Shown piece after piece: positions 43,082 to 51,890 of a stretch of 64,000 nucleotides of DNA. Origin of the DNA: Paenibacillus sp. FSL R5-0766. Its GTDB lineage: Bacteria; Bacillota; Bacilli; Paenibacillales; Paenibacillaceae. Within the stretch, counting starts at the first letter, position 1, and the number at the start of each line of letters is the position of its first letter. The stretch is taken from the NCBI RefSeq assembly GCF_037971845.1, contig NZ_CP150227.1, positions 4,340,001 through 4,404,000 on the forward strand. The letters run 5' to 3'. The notes under the pieces are model-generated. The model worked only from the letters and a program-made list of their open reading frames with translations, searched no databases and was not told the origin of the DNA. Position numbers and translations under genes: made by a program.

Positions 43082-43588
43082 TTAAGAGCTCCTATATTCT
43101 TTTCCTTTGGTAACATAACCCAGTGAAGTTCTGGACATCCGCTCCAGATCGGCATCAGTCAGCTCACGTATCACTTTGGCAGGTGTCCCCAAAGCAAGAG
43201 TATAGGGCGGAATTTTACTATTCTCAGTAACAACAGAACCGGCTCCAATCAGCGTATATTCGCCAATATCGGCTCCATTCAGCAGAATGGCTCCCATGCC
43301 GATTAATGATCCTGTTCCAATACAACAACCATGAATGATCGCTGTATGTCCTACTGAGACATCATCTCCCACAATCAAAGGTTGATCAGTATTGACATGC
43401 CCGACAACGTTATCTTGAATATTACAGCGCTTTCCAATGATAATAGGAGCCAAATCAGCCCGCAGGACTGCATTGAACCAGACGGAAGACTCTTCTCCCA
43501 TTCTCAAATCACCGATCAGTTTTGCACCTTCAGCCATATATACCGAAGGGTGTAACTGAGGTTGTAGACCTTTGTATGGAATTATCAT
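43082..43588 (-). CDS. Gamma-carbonic anhydrase-like hexapeptide-repeat protein
   Basis: The 168-residue protein is a left-handed beta-helix with hexapeptide repeats. The three zinc-ligand histidines expected in gamma-carbonic anhydrases are visible in NVVGHVNTDQP and in VGHTAIIHGCCIG. The family includes YrdA, PaaY and CaiE-like proteins. Real carbonic anhydrase activity is not certain. ATG 43588 is the start, with AAGGAG 8 bases upstream. Two upstream in-frame codons would place the start on the ribosome binding site. The IDEAL-like gene follows directly. Confidence 0.88.
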   Translation of the reverse strand: MIIPYKGLQPQLHPSVYMAEGAKLIGDLRMGEESSVWFNAVLRADLAPIIIGKRCNIQDNVVGHVNTDQPLIVGDDVSVGHTAIIHGCCIGTGSLIGMGAILLNGADIGEYTLIGAGSVVTENSKIPPYTLALGTPAKVIRELTDADLERMSRTSLGYVTKGKEYRSS

Positions 43589-43632
43589 TATTATCACTCC
43601 TTAATTTGGGAGTGATTTTAGCAACTTGTCCT

Positions 43633-44751
43633 TCACTTGTCAAACATAATAGGCGTAATGTCTCCTGAGATAGAGCGACAGGATGCAGCAAGACGTGTGC
43701 CCCAGGCTGTCATTTGTATAGTCCTGCCTTCCTCATGTTCCCCAATACGGACCATGCCGAGATGCAACATCATTTTAACAATTCTGTTATCATAGATGGC
43801 CTCGGCCGTATCATAGTAAAACGGCTGAATGAACGGACCGATCTGACGAAACAGCGACTCGGCGGTTGACCATTCTTGGGCACATTCGCCTGTCCAATAT
43901 ACAATAGAGGACAGATTGGGAATAGCACCTTTATACAATCTTAACCAAAACCTAAATAGCTGTATCATTTCGGCTGTTTTCTCAGCTCCCAGCTTGTCTT
44001 CTCCAGCTGGTGATAACTTCAGCGTGCCTTGCTCCTCACGAACCAGCCGATGGTGAAATGCATAGTCGTAGAGAAGTGCGAAACGATCCGGGTAATCCTT
44101 GAAGGAACGGCCATATCCGAATCTCCATCCACCTTTGCCCACCAATTCCTCACTAATGTGCAGATGCTCCATAATCTGCTGTTGAGAGCGACGGTACATC
44201 ATGCCTTCAGCGTTAAGGGCAATTTCGTGCTGCTGGACAAACTGCAGGAACAACTTGAGATCATCCGCTAAGAGATGATATTCATCCCGATACATGGGTG
44301 GTTCTGTTGTTTTGGTAATCCCTGCTCGCAGACGTGTGGATAACACATCCCTGAATCTTAGTTTCAGATCCTGGGGTACCTGATACAAATACCTGGTCTG
44401 CTGCGTTGTCCCATTGAACAACCATCCACTCTTATTGAAGCGAACGATGAGATCACGTGGACTCGCGCCAGCCTCACTCTCCTTTTTGTCCATCGATTGA
44501 CGGGCTATGGCAATGAGTTCTTCCATACCATAATACTGGCGAGGGTCAAACAACAAGTTGTTCAAAAAACGCTGATCTGCTTGATTCAGTTGACGTACCT
44601 GCTGCTCAAAAAAAGGTCTGCTGCCCAATGTAGTGAGAATACTCTGGATGAGTTCATGTTTGGAATTGGGCTTGCATTCACATTGGTAATAGTCTGCTAT
44701 TCGATTAAGCTGGCCAATATCGGCAAAAGTAAGCATATCCGCTAGATTCAT
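43633..44751 (-). CDS. Conserved hypothetical protein, 372 aa, possibly helicase-associated winged-helix type
   Basis: The N-terminal 35 residues (ADIGQLNRIADYYQCECKPNSKHELIQSILTTL) resemble a SAP-like helix-turn-helix nucleic-acid-binding motif. The rest is helical with winged-helix-like stretches (QQIMEHLHISEELVGKGGWRFGYGRSFKDYPDRFALLYDYAFHHRLV), similar in feel to XPB/Ssl2-type helicase N-terminal domains. No catalytic motif, membrane segment or signal is seen. I do not recognise the family with certainty. It lies alone between the phosphatase and the carbonic anhydrase-like gene. Confidence 0.78.
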   Translation of the reverse strand: MNLADMLTFADIGQLNRIADYYQCECKPNSKHELIQSILTTLGSRPFFEQQVRQLNQADQRFLNNLLFDPRQYYGMEELIAIARQSMDKKESEAGASPRDLIVRFNKSGWLFNGTTQQTRYLYQVPQDLKLRFRDVLSTRLRAGITKTTEPPMYRDEYHLLADDLKLFLQFVQQHEIALNAEGMMYRRSQQQIMEHLHISEELVGKGGWRFGYGRSFKDYPDRFALLYDYAFHHRLVREEQGTLKLSPAGEDKLGAEKTAEMIQLFRFWLRLYKGAIPNLSSIVYWTGECAQEWSTAESLFRQIGPFIQPFYYDTAEAIYDNRIVKMMLHLGMVRIGEHEEGRTIQMTAWGTRLAASCRSISGDITPIMFDK

Positions 44752-44962
44752 GGGTCCATCGCCTCGCCCGTTAACTACTTCGACTGCTGATTCGGAGCCT
44801 GAAATAGTTTGGTTTTGTAAACATCGTTGACGGAATTCCCATAATCTAAACCTCTTTTTGGAAATCTTTTATGTTTTAAAACATACTATGCCTCAAGTTG
44901 GTCAATCAGAAGAAAAATGAGAGGTTTGAAATCATATACAGTCTTTATTTCCCCATAAAACG

Positions 44963-44999
44963 CAAAAAAACAACCCAAGTTAACTTACTCAGGTTGTTT
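44963..44999 (-). terminator. Intrinsic terminator of the histidine phosphatase gene
   Basis: On the minus strand AACAACC pairs with GGTTGTT, with AGT/ACT inside, followed by seven T residues. The gene's last codons form the 5' arm. Confidence 0.85.
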
Positions 45000-45584
45000 C
45001 GCTGTGTCCAAAGACAGATGTCGTGTGCAATTATATAACAGCGGACTCCAGTCATCACGTTCCTTTTCCAGGATCGTCAGTGACAGGTTTCCAATCCGTT
45101 CTGTATACCGATCTTTAAACAAAGCTGTTAACAGGTTGGCCAAGAAAGCTCCGTGAGTGACAATGAGCACGTTTTGGTCCGGATAGGCAGACCATAGATC
45201 TTCCAGAAACGCCAGTGCACGAATCTGGATATCCGCTACCTGCTCCTGTCCCAAGTCCAATGTCTCCCAGGCTTGGCCCCAACGGGCAACCCGTTCTTCT
45301 GAAGTCAGACCTTCAATCTGACCAAAAGCCCTTTCTTTCAACCGTGCGTCCGGCTCAAGCAAAGGTACATTCAACAGCTTTGAGATAATCTCCCCTGTTT
45401 CCTGTGCCCGCGATAATCCACTTGTGATGATATAGTCCCATTGGTATTCTTCCGTCAGCAGACGTCTTCCCAGGCGCTCTGCCTGTTCACGACCTTCTCC
45501 ATTCAGAGGAATATCCGTCTGACCCTGTATACGGCCCGCCGCATTCCAGTCTGTAAGACCGTGACGAATAAGCCCGATTCGCAC
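44985..45584 (-). CDS. Histidine phosphatase superfamily protein (phosphoglycerate mutase-like)
   Basis: The 199-residue protein begins with the catalytic RHG motif (IGLIRHGLTDWNAAGRIQGQTDIPLN), has the second arginine in SGLSRAQETGEI, the acid in KERAFGQIEG, and the second catalytic histidine in VLIVTHGAFLANLL. It is of the small phosphatase type (PhoE/CobC-like), not a true glycolytic mutase. The natural substrate is not known. The start is GTG 45584 with GAGGGA 5 bases upstream. Confidence 0.9.
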   Translation of the reverse strand: MRIGLIRHGLTDWNAAGRIQGQTDIPLNGEGREQAERLGRRLLTEEYQWDYIITSGLSRAQETGEIISKLLNVPLLEPDARLKERAFGQIEGLTSEERVARWGQAWETLDLGQEQVADIQIRALAFLEDLWSAYPDQNVLIVTHGAFLANLLTALFKDRYTERIGNLSLTILEKERDDWSPLLYNCTRHLSLDTAKQPE

Positions 45585-45627
45585 TTACATCCCTCATTTC
45601 TCCACACGGCGAACGAAAGGTTATTAC

Positions 45628-46263
45628 CTATGCACTCGCACCTTGTTTGCGTTTATTCGTTGTTCGATGCATACGTCCAAGAGAAAATAACGCCATTCCT
45701 ATTGCAAGTAAAGAGAGGGCCATCCAATACTGCGGATAAGCAGGTCCCATGCTCACAACAAAAGGTTCTATGATACTTCCTCTGTCCGCTCCAGTCATGT
45801 TGTACTGATACATTCCAGAGGACGATGGTCCGCTTCCGGCAACCCCTGTCTCCAGAATACCCGTAGCAACAACCTTGGTTTGCTCAGCTTCTGATACGTC
45901 TGGCTTAAACATTGCCATATACAGAAAGCTGCATAAAAAAATAGCCAGGAACGCGGCGATCCACAAAGACATATGCTTGCGGATCACAGCAGAGAAACGA
46001 TTAACCTTTACCTCTTCCGGCAGAAGCCATGGAGACTCCGCGTAGATCCGGTCCATAACGTTACGGTTCACTCTCTCTGCCTGTTGTTCTGTCACTGGAA
46101 CCGGAATGCTGTGCAGCAAGATCTGAGCTTCTTCCCAGACCTCAAACTGCTCGGAGCACTCATCACAACCAGCGAGATGAGCATGAAATGCAATCCGCTG
46201 AGGATGAGTTTCCGGCAAGTCCCAGACCAGTGCAAACAGTTCCTGGGCTTCATTGCAATTCAT
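45628..46263 (-). CDS. Zinc-finger anti-sigma factor
   Basis: The 211-residue protein has an N-terminal anti-sigma zinc domain with the HxxxCxxC motif (HLAGCDEC, with an earlier cysteine at position 3 and histidine before it), followed by a linker. Two membrane helices follow (about SLWIAAFLAIFLCSFLYMAMF and YWMALSLLAIGMALFSLG). The outside region between them may sense the signal. It overlaps the ECF sigma gene by 4 bases, the usual arrangement for a sigma/anti-sigma pair. The inducing stress is not known. Confidence 0.9.
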   Translation of the reverse strand: MNCNEAQELFALVWDLPETHPQRIAFHAHLAGCDECSEQFEVWEEAQILLHSIPVPVTEQQAERVNRNVMDRIYAESPWLLPEEVKVNRFSAVIRKHMSLWIAAFLAIFLCSFLYMAMFKPDVSEAEQTKVVATGILETGVAGSGPSSSGMYQYNMTGADRGSIIEPFVVSMGPAYPQYWMALSLLAIGMALFSLGRMHRTTNKRKQGASA

Positions 46264-46853
46264 CGGTTCTTCATCCCTTCATATGGCTCGTACACCGGTT
46301 CGAAGAAATAAGGTTCCAATTGAGTTTTTACGCTTGATCTTGCTCTGAATAATAGCGATTTCACAGAACTGACGCTCTGCCCAAGAATATTCGCAATCTC
46401 TTGGTAGTCTAGTTGATCATACTCGCGGAGTATAATCGCAGAACGCTGCTTCTCCGGCAAATTGTTAATCGCATCCCTAACCAGCATCACCCGCTCGCTG
46501 CGTAGTACAGCATACTCCGGTGCATTCTCCGAAGGAGCAACGGGAACAATCCCGCTCTCTTCAAGTGGGACATTTCCGCTGCGCTGTTTGCGAAGCTCAC
46601 TCAGTACCGTATTTCTCGCAATGGTATATAACCAGGTTGAGAATGAGGCATCCACCTCACGGAAAGAGTGCAGACTGCGGAACGCCTTATAGAAAGTCTC
46701 AGAACAGAGATCTTCCGCAAGCAGCTCCATATTGGAACTTTTCAACATATGATATACGAAAGCCAGTATTTTACGCTGATAACGACTCATCAGCTCGGAA
46801 TATAACTCCAGGTTACCTTCCTTGATCTCTCGAATCAACTGGGAATCCGTCAT
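46260..46853 (-). CDS. ECF-family RNA polymerase sigma factor
   Basis: The 197-residue protein shows region 2 (ELYSELMSRYQRKILAFVYHML, EDLCSETFYKAFRSLHSF, STWLYTIARNTVLSELRKQR) and region 4 (LPEKQRSAIILREYDQLDYQEIANILGQSVSSVKSLLFRARSSVK). The start is ATG 46853, with AGGAGGGG 10 bases upstream. A longer frame of 19 residues starts within the ribosome-binding region. The zinc-finger anti-sigma gene overlaps its end. The group (SigW/SigV-like) is not certain. Confidence 0.92.
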   Translation of the reverse strand: MTDSQLIREIKEGNLELYSELMSRYQRKILAFVYHMLKSSNMELLAEDLCSETFYKAFRSLHSFREVDASFSTWLYTIARNTVLSELRKQRSGNVPLEESGIVPVAPSENAPEYAVLRSERVMLVRDAINNLPEKQRSAIILREYDQLDYQEIANILGQSVSSVKSLLFRARSSVKTQLEPYFFEPVYEPYEGMKNR

Positions 46854-46910
46854 TTGAGTGCGACCCCTCCTCGCCCATCCATGTGCTTCTCCCCGTTCGA
46901 CTCTATCCAT

Positions 46911-47321
46911 GTATTACCGAACAGGCACAAAAAAGTTGCGGTTCTCACCGCATATAAAAAGCGTTCAGCGCCATAACTGGCCTTCCCGCCAAATTCCCCT
47001 ATGTAATGGCAATTTCCCCAACGTTTCTACATTAACAGTATTTATTGTACAACGGTCTGCATCATCCTGGCAAATCCATTGGCATCCGCAAAACCCGACC
47101 TGTCATTCATATGCGGTCATTTTCACGTTCATGACTTCATTTTGAGCCTTTTTGGTAACCCTTGCTTATATAGACGGACGATATACTGAAAAGGTTACAA
47201 AAATGTGATATTTATTGGATCTAAGGTATCCTAACAGATTAAGGAGGGAGATGTAAATAGAGGATGTAAGTTCAAATGTAACTATTAACATATCAATGCC
47301 TTTCCCATAACTTTTTAAGAC
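46911..47321. other. Gene-free stretch upstream of the ECF sigma gene
   Basis: No protein gene is supported here. On the minus strand two copies of a GGGGAA(A/T)TT(G/T) motif lie 21 bases apart near 47001-47024, upstream of the sigma gene, and could be a regulatory site. On the plus strand a perfect AAGGAGGGAG is followed at once by ATG-TAA at 47251-47256, and two more ATG-TAA pairs follow at 47264 and 47276. Confidence 0.5.
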
Positions 47322-47350
47322 AAAAAAAAGACCGCTTACATAAGCGGCCA
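47322..47350 (-). terminator. Terminator of the candidate small RNA
   Basis: A 9-bp stem (GGCCGCTTA with TAAGCGGTC) is followed by eight T residues on the minus strand. No protein gene ends before it, which is the main hint that it serves a non-coding transcript. Confidence 0.88.
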
Positions 47351-47407
47351 TTGCTCACGTGGAGCAATACAGTTATTGGATAGGAGTGGAGAGAAACCAT
47401 ACTGTAC
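47322..47407 (-). ncRNA. Candidate small RNA with its own promoter and terminator
   Basis: A roughly 85-base transcript is predicted. It starts near 47405-47407 after a consensus promoter and ends in an intrinsic terminator. The fold shows three elements: a 5' stem UACAGU/ACUGUA (47406-47401 with 47373-47368) closing a 27-base loop that contains the pyrimidine-rich UUUCUCUCCACUCCUAUCC; a perfect 7-bp hairpin (47350-47368); and the terminator stem. The CU-rich single strand could pair with Shine-Dalgarno sequences. No known family is recognised. Confidence 0.75.
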
Positions 47408-47411
47408 CCTT

Positions 47412-47440
47412 ATTATATGTATACGTTTTCATTTTGTCAA
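47412..47440 (-). promoter_or_regulatory. Consensus sigma-A promoter of the candidate small RNA
   Basis: TTGACA (47440-47435) and TATAAT (47417-47412) are both perfect consensus hexamers, separated by exactly 17 bases. A promoter of this quality without a downstream gene within 80 bases implies a strongly expressed short RNA. Confidence 0.9.
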
Positions 47441-47549
47441 CACTTTCAGTAAAATTGTTTGAATTAATTATATCTTTCGGTAAATCAGGATAATACATCC
47501 TTTTTTTGTGTGACTGAAAATCAAATAACAACTCCAATATAACCTCACA

Positions 47550-47573
47550 AAAAAGAGGGCTTTCGCCCTCTTT
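47550..47573 (-). terminator. Intrinsic terminator of the trp-hisC-tyrA operon
   Basis: AAGAGGGC pairs with GCCCTCTT around a GAAA tetraloop and is followed by six T residues, just after the tyrA stop codon. Confidence 0.92.
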
Positions 47574-47579
47574 CTCGTC

Positions 47580-48674
47580 TTATATCCACACTTGATAGCC
47601 TAAGGAATCCAATAACGTCTTGGCTCGTTCCATATCTTCTTCCTGACGGAAAGACAGACGCATAATGCCCGGCACATCCACCCGGTTTTCGATAATCTCC
47701 AAGTTGCTCAAGTTGATATCATTCGCCCCAAGCTCAGTTGCAATCTTACCGATCATACCCGGTGCATCCTGAACATCAGTATATAGATCAAATAACGGCG
47801 AAATCATGCCTTTGCGTCGTTCTGGTAATATACTGCGGAACTCGCGGGCCTGACGGAATGCCTCCTCTATACCTTCACCGTTCTTATGTTCCAGCATATC
47901 CGTAAAGGCCGTCATCTGGCTATTCCAGTCCTTAAGCAAGCCCAGCAGTACATCACGGTTGCTAAGCAAGATATCTCTCCACACAATCGCATCACTGGAC
48001 GCAATCCGGGTAATATCCCGAAAACCGCCTGCAGCCAGCATTTTATACAGTGGATTCGACTCATTATATTCACGTACCTGATTCACCAGCGCAACAGCAA
48101 TAACATGTGGCAGATGACTAATCGCCCCCACGATGTCATCGTGCAGCAGAGGCTCCACACGCACGATCTGTGCCCGCGTATACGCAAGCAGCTCAGACAA
48201 CCTGCTGTAGGCTTCCTCAGGTACATGTTCTGAAGGGGTTAAGACATAGTATGCATTCTCAAATAACACGGCTGAGGCCGCATCTACGCCTGCACGCTCC
48301 GACCCCGCCATAGGGTGACCACCAATGAAGTAAGCGTCAGTCAACCGCACATGCTCGGCACAAGCGGCAATGGAAGCTTTAGTGCTTCCTACGTCCGTGA
48401 TGATACATCCTTTTTTCAATGGCAGCTTGGAGAGCTTTTCAAAATAGGATTCAAGCAAACCTACGGGAACGCACAAAAAAATAAAGTCGGCATCCTCTAC
48501 CGCTTCTTCCAGAGAGAGCGTAGCATCATCCACTACACCGCTCGCTATGTACTTGTCCTTCAGTTCATCCAAGTGGGCGTAGCCCATCACGGTTACATCT
48601 GGCTTGCCTTTGAAGCAGAGCGCCAGTGAACCGCCGATGAGTCCTACACCAATCATTGCAATTTTTAGTTTCAT
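47580..48674 (-). CDS. tyrA: Prephenate dehydrogenase
   Basis: TyrA oxidises prephenate to 4-hydroxyphenylpyruvate for tyrosine. The 364-residue protein opens with the Rossmann motif IAMIGVGLIGGSLALCFKG. TyrA motifs include IITDVGSTKASI, FIGGHPMAGSERAGVDAA and AISHLPHVIAVALVNQV. A C-terminal ACT domain (about 290-364, APGMIGKIATELGANDINLSNLEIIE) suggests feedback control by tyrosine or another amino acid. It is the last gene of the trp supercluster and is followed by a terminator. Confidence 0.96.
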   Translation of the reverse strand: MKLKIAMIGVGLIGGSLALCFKGKPDVTVMGYAHLDELKDKYIASGVVDDATLSLEEAVEDADFIFLCVPVGLLESYFEKLSKLPLKKGCIITDVGSTKASIAACAEHVRLTDAYFIGGHPMAGSERAGVDAASAVLFENAYYVLTPSEHVPEEAYSRLSELLAYTRAQIVRVEPLLHDDIVGAISHLPHVIAVALVNQVREYNESNPLYKMLAAGGFRDITRIASSDAIVWRDILLSNRDVLLGLLKDWNSQMTAFTDMLEHKNGEGIEEAFRQAREFRSILPERRKGMISPLFDLYTDVQDAPGMIGKIATELGANDINLSNLEIIENRVDVPGIMRLSFRQEEDMERAKTLLDSLGYQVWI

Positions 48675-48700
48675 GGGTCCTCACTCTTTCATCGCCAGTA

Positions 48701-49801
48701 TTAAGGGCGTGCTACCGCCTTCTCAGCCAGCGTGTTCTCCAGTGCCGTGACAAATGCACGGTTCTGTTCTGATGTTCCGACGGACACACGAATGTAAGTT
48801 GGGTATACGTGGAATCCTGAGCGAACGATAATGCCTTGTTTGAGCAAGGATTGGAACGCAATTGCCGAAGGCATATTCAGGTCAACCATAATGAAATTAC
48901 CCTGTGAAGGGAAATACGACAATCCGAGCCGTGTAAATTCATTTTGCAGGTAATCCCGATCCGTTGCATTCCGCTTCGAGCACTCTTGAACAAAATCCTG
49001 ATCCAGTAGTGCAGCGGTTGCCGCAACCTGTCCAAAACGGGAGGTGTTAAACGGTTCACGTACACGGTTAATCAAATCAATAATTTCGGGACGTGCAATA
49101 CCATATCCGATCCGAAGCGAAGCCAAACCGTAAATTTTGGAGAATGTCCGCAGGATGACCAAGTTCGGATACCGTTCGATCAATGGTATACTTTGCGGGT
49201 ATGCTTCATCGGTTACGAATTCATAATAAGCTTCGTCCAGTATGACCATCACATGAGCAGGCACACGGTCCATAAAGGCTGTAAGTTCCTGCTCGGAGAT
49301 AATCGTACCTGTCGGATTATTTGGATTACACACCCATACTGCTTTGGTTTTGTCGTTAATTTGCGCGAGCATCGCGCTCAGATCATGCGTGCCATTTTTC
49401 AGAGGCACTTCGATGGACACGGCACCCTCAATATCTGCATTGCTTTTATATACAGAAAATGTCTGATCTGCCATGATGGTCTCGTCACCCGGCAAGAAGA
49501 AAGCTCTTGTGATCAAAGCAATAATCTCATCGGAACCACAACCAAATATTAAGTTGTTCCGTTCAACGCCAAGATGCTTGGCAAGAACTCCCGTCAGCTC
49601 AACCGAGCTACCATCTGGGTATATGCTTATATTAGTCATTTCTTTCGTAATGGCTTCCAGAGCGGCAGGAGAACTGCCGTACGGGTTTTCGTTGGAGGCC
49701 AGCTTGATGACTTGTTCAAGCCCCAGTTCACGTTTCACTTCTTCAATCGGTTTGCCCGGCTGGTACACAGGCAGATTGACAATCTGGGATTTCGGTTTCA
49801 A
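48701..49801 (-). CDS. hisC: Histidinol-phosphate aminotransferase
   Basis: HisC transaminates imidazole-acetol phosphate in histidine synthesis. In Bacillus the same enzyme also serves tyrosine and phenylalanine synthesis, which explains its position between trpA and tyrA. The 366-residue PLP enzyme has KLASNENPYGSSP, VWVCNPNNPTGTI, DEAYYEFV and the PLP lysine in ILRTFSKIYGLASLRIGYG. The start is TTG with AGGAGG 8 bases upstream. A hairpin between trpA and hisC may modulate its expression. Confidence 0.95.
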   Translation of the reverse strand: MKPKSQIVNLPVYQPGKPIEEVKRELGLEQVIKLASNENPYGSSPAALEAITKEMTNISIYPDGSSVELTGVLAKHLGVERNNLIFGCGSDEIIALITRAFFLPGDETIMADQTFSVYKSNADIEGAVSIEVPLKNGTHDLSAMLAQINDKTKAVWVCNPNNPTGTIISEQELTAFMDRVPAHVMVILDEAYYEFVTDEAYPQSIPLIERYPNLVILRTFSKIYGLASLRIGYGIARPEIIDLINRVREPFNTSRFGQVAATAALLDQDFVQECSKRNATDRDYLQNEFTRLGLSYFPSQGNFIMVDLNMPSAIAFQSLLKQGIIVRSGFHVYPTYIRVSVGTSEQNRAFVTALENTLAEKAVARP

Positions 49802-49866
49802 CCCGACCGCCTCCTGTTATTGAAATAATGTTAGACACGAATCAGCGTGCACCTCATGTGTCCAAA

Positions 49867-49887
49867 AGATGTCCTTTCAGGACATCT
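49867..49887 (-). terminator. Hairpin between trpA and hisC (possible intra-operon attenuator)
   Basis: A perfect 9-bp stem (AGATGTCCT with AGGACATCT) starts right after the trpA stop codon. Only four T residues follow, so it may be a weak terminator or an RNA-stabilising element rather than a full stop. Confidence 0.55.
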
Positions 49888-50694
49888 CTATCCCTTTAAT
49901 TGTGCCACAAAGTTGCGAATTTGCAACAGTCCCGCTGCACGCGTATCCGGATTTTCAAGCAGAGGAATCGAATCTTCCACCTGACGAACAATGGCACTAC
50001 CTACAACAACGCCATCGCAGATGCGGGAGAAATGTGCCACCTGCTCATGACTGGAGATACCAAAACCTACCGCTACAGGGAGGTCTGTCAGACTTTTCAC
50101 CGTCTCAATGAAGCTTTCAACGCCATCAAAGAAAGAAGCTCTCTCTCCGGTTACCCCTAGGGATGATACACAATAGATAAAGCCACTCGCTCCCGTTACA
50201 ATCCGCTCAATCCGGGCATTAGAGGTAGGTGCAACAAGCGGCACCAGATGCACACCCGCACGATTTGCCCGTTCACGCATCTCTTCCGCTTCCTCAATCG
50301 GCAGGTCCGGAATGATCATGCCACTAATATCGTGTTTGACCAATTCATCAAAGAATACATCCAGTCCTGTCTGCAATACCGGATTATAATAGGTGAACAG
50401 TACAAACGGCAGTTTCACACCTGCCTTACGAGCTTTTGCAGCAGTTTCCATAACAGTACGAATGGTAATCTGGCTTTTCAGCGCACGTTCGGAAGCACGC
50501 TGAATGACTGGGCCATCTGCAAGCGGATCTGAATAGGGAACACCCAGTTCCAAAATGTCCGCTCCAGCCTGTTCAAGCTCCTTGATGATATCAATCGTTG
50601 TATCCACATCCGGGTCTCCCACGGTTAAGAATGGAATAAGTGCCGTGCGATTCTGTTCCTTCAATTGCTGGAAGGTCTGGTCCATCAGATTCAT
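49888..50694 (-). CDS. trpA: Tryptophan synthase alpha chain
   Basis: TrpA cleaves indole-3-glycerol phosphate to indole, passed to TrpB. The 268-residue TIM barrel shows [46 protein letters not shown] with the catalytic Glu and Asp, and later [14 protein letters not shown] and the phosphate-binding [13 protein letters not shown]. It overlaps trpB by 4 bases and is followed by a short hairpin before hisC. Confidence 0.97.
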   Translation of the reverse strand: MNLMDQTFQQLKEQNRTALIPFLTVGDPDVDTTIDIIKELEQAGADILELGVPYSDPLADGPVIQRASERALKSQITIRTVMETAAKARKAGVKLPFVLFTYYNPVLQTGLDVFFDELVKHDISGMIIPDLPIEEAEEMRERANRAGVHLVPLVAPTSNARIERIVTGASGFIYCVSSLGVTGERASFFDGVESFIETVKSLTDLPVAVGFGISSHEQVAHFSRICDGVVVGSAIVRQVEDSIPLLENPDTRAAGLLQIRNFVAQLKG

Positions 50695-51890
50695 CCCAAG
50701 TCACCTCCCGTGTATTTCATGATCGATTCAACATCCTTGTCTCCACGTCCCGACAGACAAATGACTACAATATCATCTGCTGTAAGTTCAGGCGCCAGTT
50801 TGACAACTTGGGCTACCGCATGTGCAGACTCCAGAGCAGGAATGATTCCCTCCGTCCGACATAGGAGTTGCAGGGCATCCAGTGCTTCCTGATCCGTGAT
50901 CGGTACATATTTTGCCCGTTCAATATCCTTGAGATAGGAATGCTCCGGACCAACACCCGGATAATCAAGTCCGGCCGAGATGGAATGTGCTGGCTGAACC
51001 TGTCCATACTCATCCTGCAACAGGTAACTCATAGATCCCTGGAATACACCATGCGTACCTTTGGTCATCGTCGCAGCGTGATACTCGGTTTCGACCCCTT
51101 TGCCTGCGGCTTCAACACCAACAAGTTTCACATCCTGATCGCCGATAAATGGATAGAACATACCGATCGCATTACTTCCTCCACCAACAGCTGCTACAAT
51201 TACATCCGGCAAACGCCCTTCGATCTCCTGAATCTGACGACGGGTCTCATCACCAATCACACGTTGGAAATTCCGCACCATCATCGGATATGGATGAGGA
51301 CCAACCACTGATCCGAGCACATAGAATGTATCCTCCACATTACTGACCCAGTAGCGAAGTGCTTCGTTACCAGCATCCTTCAGTGTCCGTGTTCCGGACG
51401 TAACCGGAATCACTTCTGCTCCGAGCAGCTTCATCCGAAATACGTTTAACTGTTGACGCTCTGTATCTTCTTCGCCCATAAATACTTTGCATTCCAATCC
51501 AAGCAATGCGGCTACGGTTGCCGTTGCAACGCCATGTTGACCTGCACCCGTTTCGGCAATAACTTTCTTTTTGCCCATCCGTTTGGCAAGCAAACCTTGT
51601 CCAATGGCGTTATTAATTTTGTGCGCGCCTGTATGATTGAGATCTTCACGTTTCAGATAAATTTTCGGTCCGCCCAATCGGCGTGACAATTGCTCTGCAT
51701 GATACAATGGCGTTTCACGTCCAGAATACTCGCTTAGCAGATAGTTCAGTTCCTTGTTAAATTCCTCATCTTCAGAGAAGTGGCTGTATGCCTCCTCCAA
51801 CTCAATAAGTGCGTTCATTAGTGTCTCAGGTACAAAGCGGCCTCCGAAGTGACCGAAACGCCCGTGTTGATCCGGCAATTGATGTGTCAT
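50691..51890 (-). CDS. trpB: Tryptophan synthase beta chain
   Basis: TrpB condenses indole and serine to tryptophan with PLP. The 399-residue protein has the start [16 protein letters not shown], the PLP lysine in [42 protein letters not shown] and the phosphate-binding GGGSNAIG. It is the TrpB1 type that pairs with TrpA. The start overlaps the trpF end by 4 bases. Confidence 0.97.
   Translation of the reverse strand: MTHQLPDQHGRFGHFGGRFVPETLMNALIELEEAYSHFSEDEEFNKELNYLLSEYSGRETPLYHAEQLSRRLGGPKIYLKREDLNHTGAHKINNAIGQGLLAKRMGKKKVIAETGAGQHGVATATVAALLGLECKVFMGEEDTERQQLNVFRMKLLGAEVIPVTSGTRTLKDAGNEALRYWVSNVEDTFYVLGSVVGPHPYPMMVRNFQRVIGDETRRQIQEIEGRLPDVIVAAVGGGSNAIGMFYPFIGDQDVKLVGVEAAGKGVETEYHAATMTKGTHGVFQGSMSYLLQDEYGQVQPAHSISAGLDYPGVGPEHSYLKDIERAKYVPITDQEALDALQLLCRTEGIIPALESAHAVAQVVKLAPELTADDIVVICLSGRGDKDVESIMKYTGGDLG

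Noticed and set aside
47166..47351. 61-codon frame on the minus strand between the small RNA and the sigma gene
   Set aside because: Its first codons are the terminator stem and T-run of the candidate small RNA and it has no ribosome binding site.
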